Of a DNA stretch of 64,000 nt, positions 26,439 through 35,827 are shown in pieces. Location of the stretch: NCBI RefSeq assembly GCF_004359575.1, contig NZ_SCWF01000001.1, positions 124,001-188,000 on the forward strand, written 5' to 3'. The translations under genes were made by a program, and so were the position numbers. Numbering within the stretch: the stretch's first letter is position 1; every line of letters begins with the position of its first letter. The stretch comes from Macrococcus bovicus. GTDB taxonomy: Bacteria; Bacillota; Bacilli; Staphylococcales; Staphylococcaceae. Under the pieces are notes generated by a model. That model had not been told where the DNA came from, did not search any database, and saw only the letters and a program-made list of their open reading frames with translations.

Positions 26439-28162
26439 TGTTTTGGGATCACAATCTTGAAGGTGGTGCCTGTGCCCTGTTCACTTGTCACTGAGATACG
26501 GCCCCCGTGTGACTCGATAATGGATTTAACGATGAACAGACCGAGACCCGTGCCATGTTTACCTCTCGTTCTGGCAGCGTCCACTTTATAGAAACGGTCA
26601 AACAGATGAGGCAGGTGTTCAGGTGAAATACCGACGCCTGAGTCTCTGACTTCAATCAGCAGTTCACTGTCCGCTCTTACCGTCAGCTGAATGGTATCAC
26701 CTTCATGAGTATAGCGAACTGCATTGTCAACCAGGTTGGTCAGAACCTGAAACATCTTATCATAGTCAAGCGACCATATCAGTCCCGGCGGCGCATCAAT
26801 CACGAGATTGAGCTTATTATCCGCAAGAGACTGGCTGAATGTCGCCTTCACTTTACGCAGCAGTGCATCAACCGGTGTCTCCTCGAGATCCAGTTTCACA
26901 TCGCCAGCATCGTAGCGGGCGACATTCAGCAGCTCGTTTACGAGACGGTTTAAGCGTTTGCTCTCATCCAGAATAATATTCAGGAATTCCTTACGGTCTT
27001 CCGGTGTCTCGACGATATCATCCAGCAGTGCTTCAGTATAGCCTTGCAGCATCTGGATCGGCGTTCTGAGCTCATGAGAGACATCCGCAACGAACCGCTT
27101 CTTCATCTCATCATTCCGGTGCTCCTCAGTCATATCGCGTATCAGGGCAACAGCGCCCAACTGATGATTGGCAGCTGCTCGTCTGACAGGTGAGATGATG
27201 ACCACAAAATAATGTTGAAGGGTGGCAACTTCTATGACGGCTGAATCATTTGTTTCCACCACTTCTTCAAATGCCTCTTCAAGCCGTCTTTTTTCGTCCT
27301 CATCTATCACCGCCAGAAACTGGGCAGCTTTCGGATTCATCAGCTGCTCATCTAGGTCCATATGATAGCTCAACACACCGTCAGCCATGGCATTAATCAG
27401 TTTATCCCGCAGATTCCTCTCCGTCTCAATTGAAGCGATGTTGTTTCTGATATCATCCTCCATCTTATTGAATGCGACGGTGAGTTCACCTATCTCATCA
27501 CGGGAAGTCGTCTTGATTTTCTGTGCCCTTTCACCTTTAGCCACCTGGAACGCTGATGCCTTGAGCCGGAGCAGCGGTTTCGTGATCTTGTTGGATAAGA
27601 AGAACGCAAAAATCGTTGACAGTACGATGAGTATCAGTGCGGTTATCAGTATAATCAGGCTGACATACTGCAAGGTGGAACTGATGGAATTAATATCCTG
27701 ATAAAGAATGATCGCGCCCTTCTCCTGAAAGGCCTGTGATGGAAAGCCGAGAAGAATATAGCGGTGTTTCTCCTTCTGATAATTGACATCAATAATCTTG
27801 GTGACATGCTTGTTCTCATCAAAGACGGCCTTGAAGTCTGGATTCGTGCGAAACTCATCGATCATGATCTGCTTGAGGTCATCATGCGCTTCAGTCAGCT
27901 GTGCTTTATCTTCAATGATGATCAGACCCGCCGGATTCTCGACGAGTTCCATGACATAATTCATCGCGTCCTGCTGGTTATGACGGCTCATCAGAATGTT
28001 TTCAATTTTATTCGCCTGCTGGTACAAGGTCTTCCCCGTCTCCGAGATGAAATATGAATTAAAGAAGCCCACAAGCGCAACCGATAATATAAGTAAAACT
28101 GTCGTTACTATCAAAATGATAGTGAACCACAGTTTTATGACAATACTATTTAAAAAATGCAT
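26435..28162 (-). CDS. srrB: redox-responsive sensor histidine kinase SrrB/ResE
   Basis: A 575-residue membrane kinase: TM1 about 10-33, an extracytoplasmic domain to about 165, TM2 about 168-190, HAMP about 190-242, a PAS domain about 250-345, HisKA with His363 in SHELRTP, N-box Asn476/Asn480, and ATP-binding DSGVG and GTGLGL boxes. ResE/SrrB responds to respiration and oxygen state and phosphorylates ResD/SrrA. Unlike S. aureus SrrB, which has a proposed cysteine redox switch, this protein contains no cysteine at all. Its start shares bases with the srrA stop (TGATG). Confidence 0.95.
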   Translation of the reverse strand: MHFLNSIVIKLWFTIILIVTTVLLILSVALVGFFNSYFISETGKTLYQQANKIENILMSRHNQQDAMNYVMELVENPAGLIIIEDKAQLTEAHDDLKQIMIDEFRTNPDFKAVFDENKHVTKIIDVNYQKEKHRYILLGFPSQAFQEKGAIILYQDINSISSTLQYVSLIILITALILIVLSTIFAFFLSNKITKPLLRLKASAFQVAKGERAQKIKTTSRDEIGELTVAFNKMEDDIRNNIASIETERNLRDKLINAMADGVLSYHMDLDEQLMNPKAAQFLAVIDEDEKRRLEEAFEEVVETNDSAVIEVATLQHYFVVIISPVRRAAANHQLGAVALIRDMTEEHRNDEMKKRFVADVSHELRTPIQMLQGYTEALLDDIVETPEDRKEFLNIILDESKRLNRLVNELLNVARYDAGDVKLDLEETPVDALLRKVKATFSQSLADNKLNLVIDAPPGLIWSLDYDKMFQVLTNLVDNAVRYTHEGDTIQLTVRADSELLIEVRDSGVGISPEHLPHLFDRFYKVDAARTRGKHGTGLGLFIVKSIIESHGGRISVTSEQGTGTTFKIVIPKH

Positions 28163-28869
28163 CAGTCTCTCGCCTCGAACTTATAGCCGATGCCCCAGAC
28201 AGTATGAATCATCTCTGCCGCTTCAGGTGAGACTTTATTCAGCTTCTCACGTAGACGCTTGACATGTGTATCCACAGTTCTAAGGTCGCCGTAAAATTCA
28301 TAGTGCCAGACTTCTTTCAGCAGCTGCTCTCTGTCAAAGACTTTGTCCGGCGATTTAGCCAGGAATAGCAGCAGCTCATATTCCTTCGGCGTCAAGCTGA
28401 CTTCCTGGTTATTGGCTGTGACGCGATGTGCATCATTATCAATCACAAGAGAATCGAAGACAATCAGATCTTTGGCGTGGGCGTCATTCTGAAAGAACAT
28501 CGAAGACTGCGAACGTCTTAAGATTGCTTTAACCCGGAGCACCACTTCACGCGGCGAGAACGGTTTGACGATATAATCATCAGCCCCAATCTCAAAACCT
28601 TCCACCCGGTTGTTCTCCTCGCCTTTAGCCGTCAGCATGATGACAGGCGTCGACTTCTCCTCCCGAATTCTTTTGCACACTGCCAGACCATCCATGCCAG
28701 GCAGCATGATGTCCAGCAGCACACAATGGAAGTTCTGACTGAGCGCCAGTTCCACTGCCGTTTCTCCGTCTGCTGCTTCTACTGTCTCGAATCCTTCACG
28801 TTCAAGGTACATCTTAGCAAGTTTTCTGATTCTATCCTCATCATCAACGATTAAAATTCTTTCCTTCAT
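28162..28869 (-). CDS. srrA: response regulator SrrA/ResD
   Basis: A 235-residue OmpR/PhoB-type regulator. The receiver has the acidic VDDED pocket, the phosphorylated Asp in LLDIMLPG and KPFSP; the C-terminal winged helix ends with VWGIGYKFE. The ATG at 28867-28869 is preceded by AGGAGGCCGTGCAGTG; a longer open frame lacks support. It is coupled to srrB by TGATG and follows resC by 14 bases, so resABC-srrAB form one unit, as in the B. subtilis resABCDE operon. Confidence 0.95.
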   Translation of the reverse strand: MKERILIVDDEDRIRKLAKMYLEREGFETVEAADGETAVELALSQNFHCVLLDIMLPGMDGLAVCKRIREEKSTPVIMLTAKGEENNRVEGFEIGADDYIVKPFSPREVVLRVKAILRRSQSSMFFQNDAHAKDLIVFDSLVIDNDAHRVTANNQEVSLTPKEYELLLFLAKSPDKVFDREQLLKEVWHYEFYGDLRTVDTHVKRLREKLNKVSPEAAEMIHTVWGIGYKFEARD

Positions 28870-28883
28870 CACTGCACGGCCTC

Positions 28884-30086
28884 CTAAGCGTATGAATGTA
28901 AACCAGCTATAATCAAGTTGACCGCTATCACATTGAATAAGATGATAGCAAGCCCGACAACAGCCAGCCATGCTGATTTCTTACCTTCCCAGCCACGGCC
29001 CAGTCTCAGGTGCAGGAAAACAGCATAGAATAAGAAAGTGACAAGGGCCCATACCTCTTTAGGGTCCCAGCCCCAGAATCTGCTCCAGGCAATCTGTGCC
29101 CAGATGCTGGCGAATAAGAGTCCTCCTAATGCAAAGAGCGGGAAACCGATGATCACTGAACGGTAACCAATCTCATCCATCAGCTGCAGTGACACCTTAT
29201 TCGTCAGCGGCTTCACCATGGAGAAGATGGTTCTTCTCGCAATCAGACGGATCAATCCATATAACACAGTACCGATAATAATAGACCATAAGACAGTGGT
29301 CAGTTTCTGTGCATTTAAGACAGGCGGCACTTCAAGTCCTGTTGAGAAACGTTTCACTTCGCGGTAGTTGTTATTGCCTTCAGGCACAACTGGATAGGCG
29401 TCCTTGAATGTCACAAGTGCAGGCAGATGGTAATGACTGATGGCCGGGTTTTCATTCTTATCGATGTAGTAATATTGATCGTCATAATGGACAATCCCTT
29501 TCATCACAATGGTTGTCAATATAAATGCGATGACAAGGACACCGAAGTACATCACCACTTCCAGCCAGAAAGCGTCCCGAGATTTCTCCTTGGCATCTAC
29601 ATAGCGCAGCAAATAGATGAGTCCGGCCATCGAGCTGACTGAGAGAATACCATAAGAAATAGTGACTGTGATGACGTGAATGGCAAGCCAGTTACTCTGC
29701 AGGGCAGGAATAAGCGGACTGACTTCACGTGAGAACATACTGGCGTAGACAATGACGAGCATCGCGATAGGCAGAGAGAATAGGGCCAGTATCGGCGTAT
29801 GGTAGATCGCATTGATGACCAGGAAACCGCCGACCATCATGATACCGAACATCGTCAGGAATTCATACATATTGCTGACAGGTGCATGACCCGCAGCAAT
29901 CCAGCGTGTAATGAAATAGATGAGCTGCATGATGAAACCGATAGTCGTCAAGGCAACGCCTATCCGTTCATAGCGCTTATTCTTTGCTTTAATGCTCGCC
30001 GAAAAAGGTAAAATGGCGATCAGATACAAGATAAAAGCTGCATACAGAGAGGTGCTGCTGATATTCAGCCATGTTTCGTGGTTCAT
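28884..30086 (-). CDS. resC: cytochrome c biogenesis protein ResC (CcsA family)
   Basis: A 400-residue membrane protein with about eight helices and the CcsA/CcmC-type tryptophan-rich haem motif (FWGWDPKEVWALV near residue 350). With ResB it carries haem across the membrane and attaches it to apocytochrome c (system II). It overlaps resB by ATGA. Its likely client in this window is QcrC. Confidence 0.94.
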   Translation of the reverse strand: MNHETWLNISSTSLYAAFILYLIAILPFSASIKAKNKRYERIGVALTTIGFIMQLIYFITRWIAAGHAPVSNMYEFLTMFGIMMVGGFLVINAIYHTPILALFSLPIAMLVIVYASMFSREVSPLIPALQSNWLAIHVITVTISYGILSVSSMAGLIYLLRYVDAKEKSRDAFWLEVVMYFGVLVIAFILTTIVMKGIVHYDDQYYYIDKNENPAISHYHLPALVTFKDAYPVVPEGNNNYREVKRFSTGLEVPPVLNAQKLTTVLWSIIIGTVLYGLIRLIARRTIFSMVKPLTNKVSLQLMDEIGYRSVIIGFPLFALGGLLFASIWAQIAWSRFWGWDPKEVWALVTFLFYAVFLHLRLGRGWEGKKSAWLAVVGLAIILFNVIAVNLIIAGLHSYA

Positions 30087-31699
30087 TTTGTTTCCTCCGA
30101 TTCGTACTTATCCTTAACAGCAGGCTGATTGTTCTGTGCAAGGATAGAGTTCAGTTCATTTTTTAATCCGTAATAGTTTTTACTTGTATGTGCTGCAATC
30201 TGATTACCATTGATCCAGATTCTACGATGATTGATGTATGAGCCGATTGCCAGACCCAGCAGGAAGATCGTAAAACCGATAAAGAGATATGGTAAGGTCA
30301 GGTCCTTCTTGACATTCAGATAAGTCATCGTATGATTCGTCGCGCTGACAAATTTCACCGCGTACTGATTATCCTGTGAAATATCCTGTGAGGCCCGAAT
30401 CTTCAGCAGACTGTATTCCGGCTGCCGGCCGGCCTTGTCCACCTCAAATACAAATGCCGGATTGACCGTATTCGGTGTCTTCGTAGCGAGTGTACCATTC
30501 GGCTCAATTTTATCAAAATCAGGTGCATAGTTCCGCAGATGAACGGTCAGGTCATCTGCAACCTTATAGGTCGCTCTTGGTTCATCCAGGTTAACTGTAA
30601 ATGTCTGCCCCACTTCTTTTTCCGTCTTCTTATCCATCACTTTAAAGGTCATTGTTTTCAGAAGGCTCTGATCATAGCTGTTCTGATAGAGCTCAAAATG
30701 ATCAAATTTAAACGGATGATTGACTTTGATGCTTCCCGTCTTGACTTCTTTCAGTTCGGGCTCTGCACCAGGAATAGAATCTTTCGTGTTTTCAAACAAT
30801 GTCAGACGCGTCTCATAATTCTTGGCAATTTTATTCATCGCGCTATCCGCTTTAGTCGATTCAGTGTTTGAATTCATCTGCTGGTCATAATGCTCGAGAA
30901 TAAACTTGTCGTTACGCATATAATAATGTTTATCTGTTCCTGGTATCGCTCTTGTGTCACCTTCTTTGACTGCCACTGCACCGTCATAATACAGGGCAGG
31001 CACAAATCTCAGCATGCCACCGAGCAGCAGGATGATCAGACCGGTATGGTTGATATAGGGGCCGTATCTGCTGAGACGCCCTTTTTCAGCAAGAAGCGCA
31101 TCTCCTTCACGCTTTACTTTATAACGTTTTTCCGTCAGTGTCTGCTCCAGCTGGTCTAAGTCTGGATTGACCAGCTCTCCCGTCAGTCGCTGACGTTTCA
31201 AGAACGAAGGATGTTTTCTGGTTGCCTGATTACGCAATGATTTAAAGAGCGGCACGCCGCGGTCGATACTTGCAGCTATAATAGAGAATGCCACCAGGCT
31301 CAGCAGAATCAGGAACCACCATGAGGTATATAAGTTGTCAAGTCCCAGCTGATGATAAAGGTAACCTAAGGAACCGTACTTGTCCTGATAAAACGTAGCG
31401 GGATCAACATTGGCAGGTATAAAGTATTCCTGCGGCATAATAGAGCCGATTGCTGCTGCAATGATGGTGAGCACTAGCAGGATCACACCTGTCTTGACAG
31501 AGGCAAAAAAGTTCCATATTTTATCTGTCACTGTCTTGTTTTTAGTTTTTGAGCGTACAGCTGAACCATCGTAACGCATGATGTCAGTTGTTTTCTTCTT
31601 ATCGTAATCATCATTGATCAAGCGGCCGCAGTTCTGACAGAGCTGTGTGCCGGGTGGATTGACATGTCCACAAGTACAGACTATTTGCTTTTCATTCAT
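30083..31699 (-). CDS. resB: cytochrome c biogenesis protein ResB (Ccs1 family)
   Basis: A 538-residue protein. It opens with a small cytoplasmic zinc ribbon (Cys8, Cys10, Cys21, Cys24), as in Bacillus ResB, followed by three membrane helices (about 70-90, 125-145, 210-230), a large extracytoplasmic domain and a final helix near 480. It forms the haem handling complex with ResC. Staphylococcus, as far as I know, has lost this gene while keeping srrAB. Confidence 0.94.
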   Translation of the reverse strand: MNEKQIVCTCGHVNPPGTQLCQNCGRLINDDYDKKKTTDIMRYDGSAVRSKTKNKTVTDKIWNFFASVKTGVILLVLTIIAAAIGSIMPQEYFIPANVDPATFYQDKYGSLGYLYHQLGLDNLYTSWWFLILLSLVAFSIIAASIDRGVPLFKSLRNQATRKHPSFLKRQRLTGELVNPDLDQLEQTLTEKRYKVKREGDALLAEKGRLSRYGPYINHTGLIILLLGGMLRFVPALYYDGAVAVKEGDTRAIPGTDKHYYMRNDKFILEHYDQQMNSNTESTKADSAMNKIAKNYETRLTLFENTKDSIPGAEPELKEVKTGSIKVNHPFKFDHFELYQNSYDQSLLKTMTFKVMDKKTEKEVGQTFTVNLDEPRATYKVADDLTVHLRNYAPDFDKIEPNGTLATKTPNTVNPAFVFEVDKAGRQPEYSLLKIRASQDISQDNQYAVKFVSATNHTMTYLNVKKDLTLPYLFIGFTIFLLGLAIGSYINHRRIWINGNQIAAHTSKNYYGLKNELNSILAQNNQPAVKDKYESEETK

Positions 31700-31712
31700 A
31701 TACGACCCTCAC

Positions 31713-32246
31713 TTACGGTGTCACGCTGTTCATATAATTTTTAATCGTCTGATCGTTCATTTCACCTTTATGAATCGCTTTTACTTTACCGTTTTTATCG
31801 ATGACCACTGTTGTAGGCAGCGGGTCGATACCGAAAGCGTCAGCCACTTCATTATCTTTATCGAAGGCAACAGGCAGATGAACTTCCTCTTTCAGTCCGC
31901 TGAAGAACTGTTCCACCTGCTGAGGTGTCTTTCTTAAATGAATCGCCAGTACTTCAACGTTTTTACCTTTGTATGCTTCATAGTTCTTACTCAAAGCAGG
32001 CATTTCCCGTTTACAAGGATCACACCACGTTCCCCAGAAGTTCAGGATGACACCCTTCCCTTTATAATCGCTCATTTTAACAGTGCTGCCGTCCATCTTC
32101 TGCAGCTCAAAGGCCGGTGCCTCGTCACCTACTGCTACTGCTTTACTTTTGCTCTGCGTCACAGTCGAATAGACGATGAAGGCAATTGCCAGTGCAATCA
32201 GTGTCATCACGATATATTGAATCCATTTTTTATTTTTTTTGGTCAT
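31713..32246 (-). CDS. resA: thiol-disulfide oxidoreductase ResA
   Basis: A 177-residue membrane-anchored thioredoxin-like protein with an uncleaved N-terminal anchor (about 9-28) and the active site WCDPC (Cys75, Cys78); Bacillus ResA has CEPC. It reduces the CXXCH cysteines of apocytochrome c outside the cell before haem attachment. It is first in resA-resB-resC-srrA-srrB. Confidence 0.95.
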   Translation of the reverse strand: MTKKNKKWIQYIVMTLIALAIAFIVYSTVTQSKSKAVAVGDEAPAFELQKMDGSTVKMSDYKGKGVILNFWGTWCDPCKREMPALSKNYEAYKGKNVEVLAIHLRKTPQQVEQFFSGLKEEVHLPVAFDKDNEVADAFGIDPLPTTVVIDKNGKVKAIHKGEMNDQTIKNYMNSVTP

Positions 32247-32277
32247 TTTAATTCCTCTTTCTCACATATCTAAATCT

Positions 32278-32286
32278 ATTATAGCA
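32278..32286 (-). promoter_or_regulatory. extended -10 promoter element upstream of resA
   Basis: TGCTATAAT on the minus strand, 32 bases before the resA start, with no good -35. A short GGCTTTTAGCC palindrome lies just upstream. Confidence 0.55.
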
Positions 32287-32323
32287 CTCGGCTAAAAGCC
32301 AATAGTGGCAACTATGTGAAATT

Positions 32324-33058
32324 TTAAGACTGATGCTGCGCGAGGTTACGCAAGGTTTTCACTTCATGCGGACTGAGCTCCCGCGCATCCCCCGCGTTTA
32401 ACCCCTTCAGATTAAGCGGCCCGTACTCAACACGGGATAGTTTGACCACCTCATGGCCGAAATGCGAGAACATTCTTCTGACTTGACGATTGCGTCCTTC
32501 TGAAATAGTGATTTCGACTAAAGTGGAATTCTTCTCACGGTCCTGAGATTTCACCTTGACGATGGCCGGCGCTGTTTTACCGTCCTCAAGCATAATGCCT
32601 TTCTCAAGCTGTCTGACTTGTTCACGCAGCAGATAACCTTTTAGTTTGGCCACATATTTTTTCTTCACTTTATAGCGCGGATGCGTCATCTGATTGGCAA
32701 ATTCACCATCATTCGTCAAGAGCAGTAATCCTGATGTGTCATAATCCAGCCGGCCGACAGGGAAGACTCTTTCTTCCAGCTGCGGGAAGAAATCAGTGAC
32801 AACAGTACGGCCTTTGTCATCTGATACACTGGTGATGACTTTCGTGGGTTTATGAAAAAGGATGTAGACCTTATCCGGATTCTCAAGCGGGATCCCTTCT
32901 ACTTCAATGCGGTCAGAAGGTCTGACCTTCGTTCCCAGCGTCTTCACCACTGCGCCGTTGACCGTCACCTTACCTTCCTCTATCAGCGCTTCTGCCTTAC
33001 GTCTCGATGTGACACCGCTTCTTGCGATGACTTTCTGTAACCGATCTAATTGTTCCAT
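32324..33058 (-). CDS. rluB: 23S rRNA pseudouridine synthase B
   Basis: A 244-residue enzyme with an N-terminal S4 RNA-binding domain (residues 5-60) and the RsuA/RluB catalytic motif GRLDYDTSGLLLLTNDGE, whose Asp is catalytic. RluB modifies helix 89 of 23S rRNA. It follows scpB by one base, as in Bacillus and Staphylococcus. RluB versus RluE/RsuA is decided by context. Confidence 0.9.
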   Translation of the reverse strand: MEQLDRLQKVIARSGVTSRRKAEALIEEGKVTVNGAVVKTLGTKVRPSDRIEVEGIPLENPDKVYILFHKPTKVITSVSDDKGRTVVTDFFPQLEERVFPVGRLDYDTSGLLLLTNDGEFANQMTHPRYKVKKKYVAKLKGYLLREQVRQLEKGIMLEDGKTAPAIVKVKSQDREKNSTLVEITISEGRNRQVRRMFSHFGHEVVKLSRVEYGPLNLKGLNAGDARELSPHEVKTLRNLAQHQS

Positions 33059-33059
33059 A

Positions 33060-33596
33060 TTATTCTCCTTTAGTTGTCAATGACTTGAAGAAGAGATCCA
33101 TCTCTTCTTTTGTATCTGTCTCGCTGTCCTCGGGCAGTTCTTCAATGGATGTCAGACCAAATACCTGCAGGAAGTAATCGGTGGTATATAACTGCTGACT
33201 TCTTGATTCTTCTGTCTTGACCGCAACAAGCCCCCGTTCAATCAATGTCCTGACCGGCCCGTCAGAATTGACCCCGCGCAAGGTCTCCACATCACTTCTT
33301 GTCACCGGCTGGTTATAGGCGATAATAGCCAGTGTCTCCATCGATGCCTGGGTCAATTTACGTTCTGTCTGCTGGTCAACGAGTGAAACGAGATAAGGGG
33401 TATAGTCACTTCTTAGTTCTAAGAACCATTTTCCGCCGTAACGACGCAGCTGAAAGACGGAAGAGGTAAAGTCAGCCGCCAGCTGTTCTACTTCATCATG
33501 GGTGATAGCGAGTAAACTTTCAACTCTTTCACTCTCAAGCCCCTCATCTCCTACAGCGTATAAAAGCGCTTCGAATATGTCTATTTTTTCCGGCAT
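33060..33596 (-). CDS. scpB: segregation and condensation protein B
   Basis: A 178-residue ScpB with two winged-helix domains; LAIIAYNQPVTRSDVETLRG near residue 100 is the family signature. It binds ScpA in the SMC condensin complex. The ATG at 33594-33596 has GAGGAG 6 bases upstream; 17 extra codons upstream are in frame but run through the end of scpA. Confidence 0.95.
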   Translation of the reverse strand: MPEKIDIFEALLYAVGDEGLESERVESLLAITHDEVEQLAADFTSSVFQLRRYGGKWFLELRSDYTPYLVSLVDQQTERKLTQASMETLAIIAYNQPVTRSDVETLRGVNSDGPVRTLIERGLVAVKTEESRSQQLYTTDYFLQVFGLTSIEELPEDSETDTKEEMDLFFKSLTTKGE

Positions 33597-33597
33597 A

Positions 33598-34296
33598 CTA
33601 GGCTCCTCTCTTAATATAGATTTCGCCGAACAGGACCTGCTGCTCAACGTGAATTTCCTGGTTTTTCATCATCTCAAGCATCGCCATGAACAGGGTGATG
33701 AGCTGGTGTTTCGTCTCCGAAAAATGAAAGAGCTCGGTAAACTTGATCTGAGCGGAACGTCTCAGCTTGTCATGGATCACCGCAGTGGCCTGCTGGATCG
33801 TATAGTTTTCACGCTTGACCGTCATAACAGGCGCAACACGTTTCTTGCGGCTTTTCGCCTTCTCATATGCGGCAATTAAATCGGTTATATTCAGTGCCAG
33901 CTCTGCCGGCTCCGCTGTTTCATATACTGATAGATCCTGGGGTGCCTTGACGAAATGTTCGCTTGCCGCATCCCGTTTTTCGCCGAGCAGTGCTGCGTAG
34001 TATTTATAGTTCTGATATTCAATGAGCTGAGTAACCAGTTCTTCGCGGGGGTCTTCTTCAGCCTCATCTGCAGCAGGCAGCAGCATGCGGCTCTTGATGC
34101 GCAGGAGTTCACTTGCCATGACCAGATACTCCCCTTGAATATTGATGTCCCATTCAGACATCGAGTTGATATAATGAAGATATTGTTCCGTCAGATGTTT
34201 CATTGAGATATCATAGATATCTATTTCAAGTTTTTTGATGAGATGCAGCAACAGGTCAAGTGGACCCTCAAATGCATCGAGTTTTACTTCATACAT
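33598..34296 (-). CDS. scpA: segregation and condensation protein A
   Basis: A 232-residue kleisin. The N-terminus FEGPLDLLLHLIKK and the following IDIYDIS segment are the ScpA signature. It bridges SMC heads with ScpB and is required for chromosome segregation. It is the first gene of scpA-scpB-rluB and is divergent from the DUF309 gene, with overlapping leader regions. Confidence 0.96.
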   Translation of the reverse strand: MYEVKLDAFEGPLDLLLHLIKKLEIDIYDISMKHLTEQYLHYINSMSEWDINIQGEYLVMASELLRIKSRMLLPAADEAEEDPREELVTQLIEYQNYKYYAALLGEKRDAASEHFVKAPQDLSVYETAEPAELALNITDLIAAYEKAKSRKKRVAPVMTVKRENYTIQQATAVIHDKLRRSAQIKFTELFHFSETKHQLITLFMAMLEMMKNQEIHVEQQVLFGEIYIKRGA

Positions 34297-34323
34297 AATG
34301 AATCCTTTCAGGAGGTACTTGTG

Positions 34324-34827
34324 ATGGTCAAAACATTAATTGAATTCTATTATCATTTTCTGCATATGCGGCATTACTTTGAGTGCCATGAAATTATGGA
34401 GGACGCCTGGAAAGAAAAGTCCGTCCGCACTAAACATGATGTTGAAGTGGGACTGATTCTTCTGGCGACCAGCCAGTATCATCTGCGGCGGGGCAACAAG
34501 AACGGCGCGAGAACCTGTCTGAAAAAATCACATCATATTCTGCAGGCCTATACGCTGACAGAGATAGGGCTGCAAGATTCGACACTGCCGCTTCTTGAAG
34601 CGAACATGATGAGTGACGGCTATACACCCCTTGACCTGCCTTTAACAGATGACATGTATCAGGCGATCATCAAGGTCCATCCGGATTTCTCTGTCAACCA
34701 TGAGACAGACGCGCAGTGGATACATTATCACCGCACACGCGATAGAAGCGACGTCATTGCAGCGCGGCTCCGCTCAATGCGCGATAAACACCCAGTAGAT
34801 AACGCCCCAGATAAGCGCCATGATTAA
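34324..34827 (+). CDS. DUF309 family protein (YpuF type)
   Basis: A 167-residue soluble, helical protein with FECHEIMEDAWK near residue 20, the DUF309 hallmark (a conserved HEIxExxW). Function unknown. An AGGAGG site lies upstream of both a GTG (34321) and the ATG (34324); I use the ATG. It is divergent to scpA, as in Bacillus and Staphylococcus. Its last 54 bases overlap, on the other strand, a small membrane-peptide gene. Confidence 0.83.
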   Translation: MVKTLIEFYYHFLHMRHYFECHEIMEDAWKEKSVRTKHDVEVGLILLATSQYHLRRGNKNGARTCLKKSHHILQAYTLTEIGLQDSTLPLLEANMMSDGYTPLDLPLTDDMYQAIIKVHPDFSVNHETDAQWIHYHRTRDRSDVIAARLRSMRDKHPVDNAPDKRHD

Positions 34828-34860
34828 CAGTGCAGATAACGTGCTATATTTATTCTTCAT
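34774..34860 (-). CDS. 28-residue single-helix membrane peptide downstream of xerD
   Basis: An ATG at 34858-34860 with a perfect GGAGG site 5-6 bases upstream opens a 28-codon frame ending in TGA. The product has a short basic start (MKNKYS) and one hydrophobic helix (LSALLIMALIWGVIYW) and ends in His. The ribosome site overlaps the xerD stop, so it would be translated from the xerD transcript. It overlaps the end of the convergent DUF309 gene. I do not recognise the family; the ribosome site and composition make it likely real. Confidence 0.65.
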   Translation of the reverse strand: MKNKYSTLSALLIMALIWGVIYWVFIAH

Positions 34861-34869
34861 ATAAACCTC

Positions 34870-35757
34870 CTACGCTCTAGGATGTGTCTTCTTATAGACA
34901 TCCCTGATCTGTTTTTTCGAGATATGGGTGTAGAGCTGTGTGGTGCTGATATCAGCATGGCCCAGCATCTCCTGAACTGCTCTTAAATCAGCGCCATTCT
35001 CCAGCAGATGAGTGGCAAATGAATGACGCAAAGTATGCGGCGTCAGTTTCTTCTTGATACCTGCATCTTCTTTCAGCTGTCTGATAATCTTCCAGAATCC
35101 CTGGCGTGTCATTCTTCTGCCATGAAAATTCATGAACAGACTCTCTGTCGTCTCTTTTTTCAGCATGCGCGGACGCGTATATTCAAGATAGTTGCCAAGT
35201 ACTTCCATTGAGGTTGTGCCAAGCGGGATAATACGTTCTTTATTCCCTTTACCAAACACTCGGACGTAGCCCATGATCAAATTGATGTCATTGACATTCA
35301 GATTGATCAGTTCACTCACACGCATCCCTGTCGCATAGAGCAGTTCAAGCATGGCCTGATCTCTTTTACCGGACAGCTTGGTCGTGTCAGGTGACTGCAG
35401 GAACTGGTCCACTTCCTGAACACTGAGCACATCCGGCAGATGCTGGGCCACTTTCGGCGGCTCTACCATGACACTCGGATCTTTCACAGCATATTTTTCA
35501 CGGAGTGCAAACTGATGAAACCCTCTGATCGAAGCTGTCTGTCTCGCAATGGTCTTCTGGGATTTATTCTGTTCTTTTAATTCGCCGAGATAAAGACCGA
35601 TTGTCACGCGGTCCACATTATCAAGGTGGCCGATCTTCTCTTTAGCCAGAAAGCGGATATACCCAGTCAGGTCCCGTCTATAGGCTGCAATCGTATTGTC
35701 ACTCAGTCCTTTTTCTATCGCGATGAAATGCAGAAATTCTTCCACGATATCTTCCAT
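34870..35757 (-). CDS. xerD: tyrosine recombinase XerD
   Basis: A 295-residue site-specific recombinase. The N-terminal core-binding domain is followed by the catalytic residues Arg146, Lys170, His241, Arg244, His267 and Tyr276. With XerC it resolves chromosome dimers at dif. It keeps the Bacillus/Staphylococcus position beside fur. This chromosomal position and high conservation favour XerD over a phage integrase. Confidence 0.95.
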   Translation of the reverse strand: MEDIVEEFLHFIAIEKGLSDNTIAAYRRDLTGYIRFLAKEKIGHLDNVDRVTIGLYLGELKEQNKSQKTIARQTASIRGFHQFALREKYAVKDPSVMVEPPKVAQHLPDVLSVQEVDQFLQSPDTTKLSGKRDQAMLELLYATGMRVSELINLNVNDINLIMGYVRVFGKGNKERIIPLGTTSMEVLGNYLEYTRPRMLKKETTESLFMNFHGRRMTRQGFWKIIRQLKEDAGIKKKLTPHTLRHSFATHLLENGADLRAVQEMLGHADISTTQLYTHISKKQIRDVYKKTHPRA

Positions 35758-35802
35758 TCAATCACCTCACTAAAAGTTTACCATAATCTTTTTATAATCA
35801 TA

Positions 35803-35827
35803 TAAAAAACCGCAAATCATTGCGGTT
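35803..35827 (-). terminator. terminator after fur
   Basis: Stem AACCGCA/TGCGGTT with a 6-base loop and six T on the minus strand; it overlaps the fur stop. Confidence 0.85.

Noticed and set aside
34870-35757. XerD as part of a mobile element
   Set aside because: It sits in conserved core order next to fur with no att repeats, no phage genes and no base composition shift.
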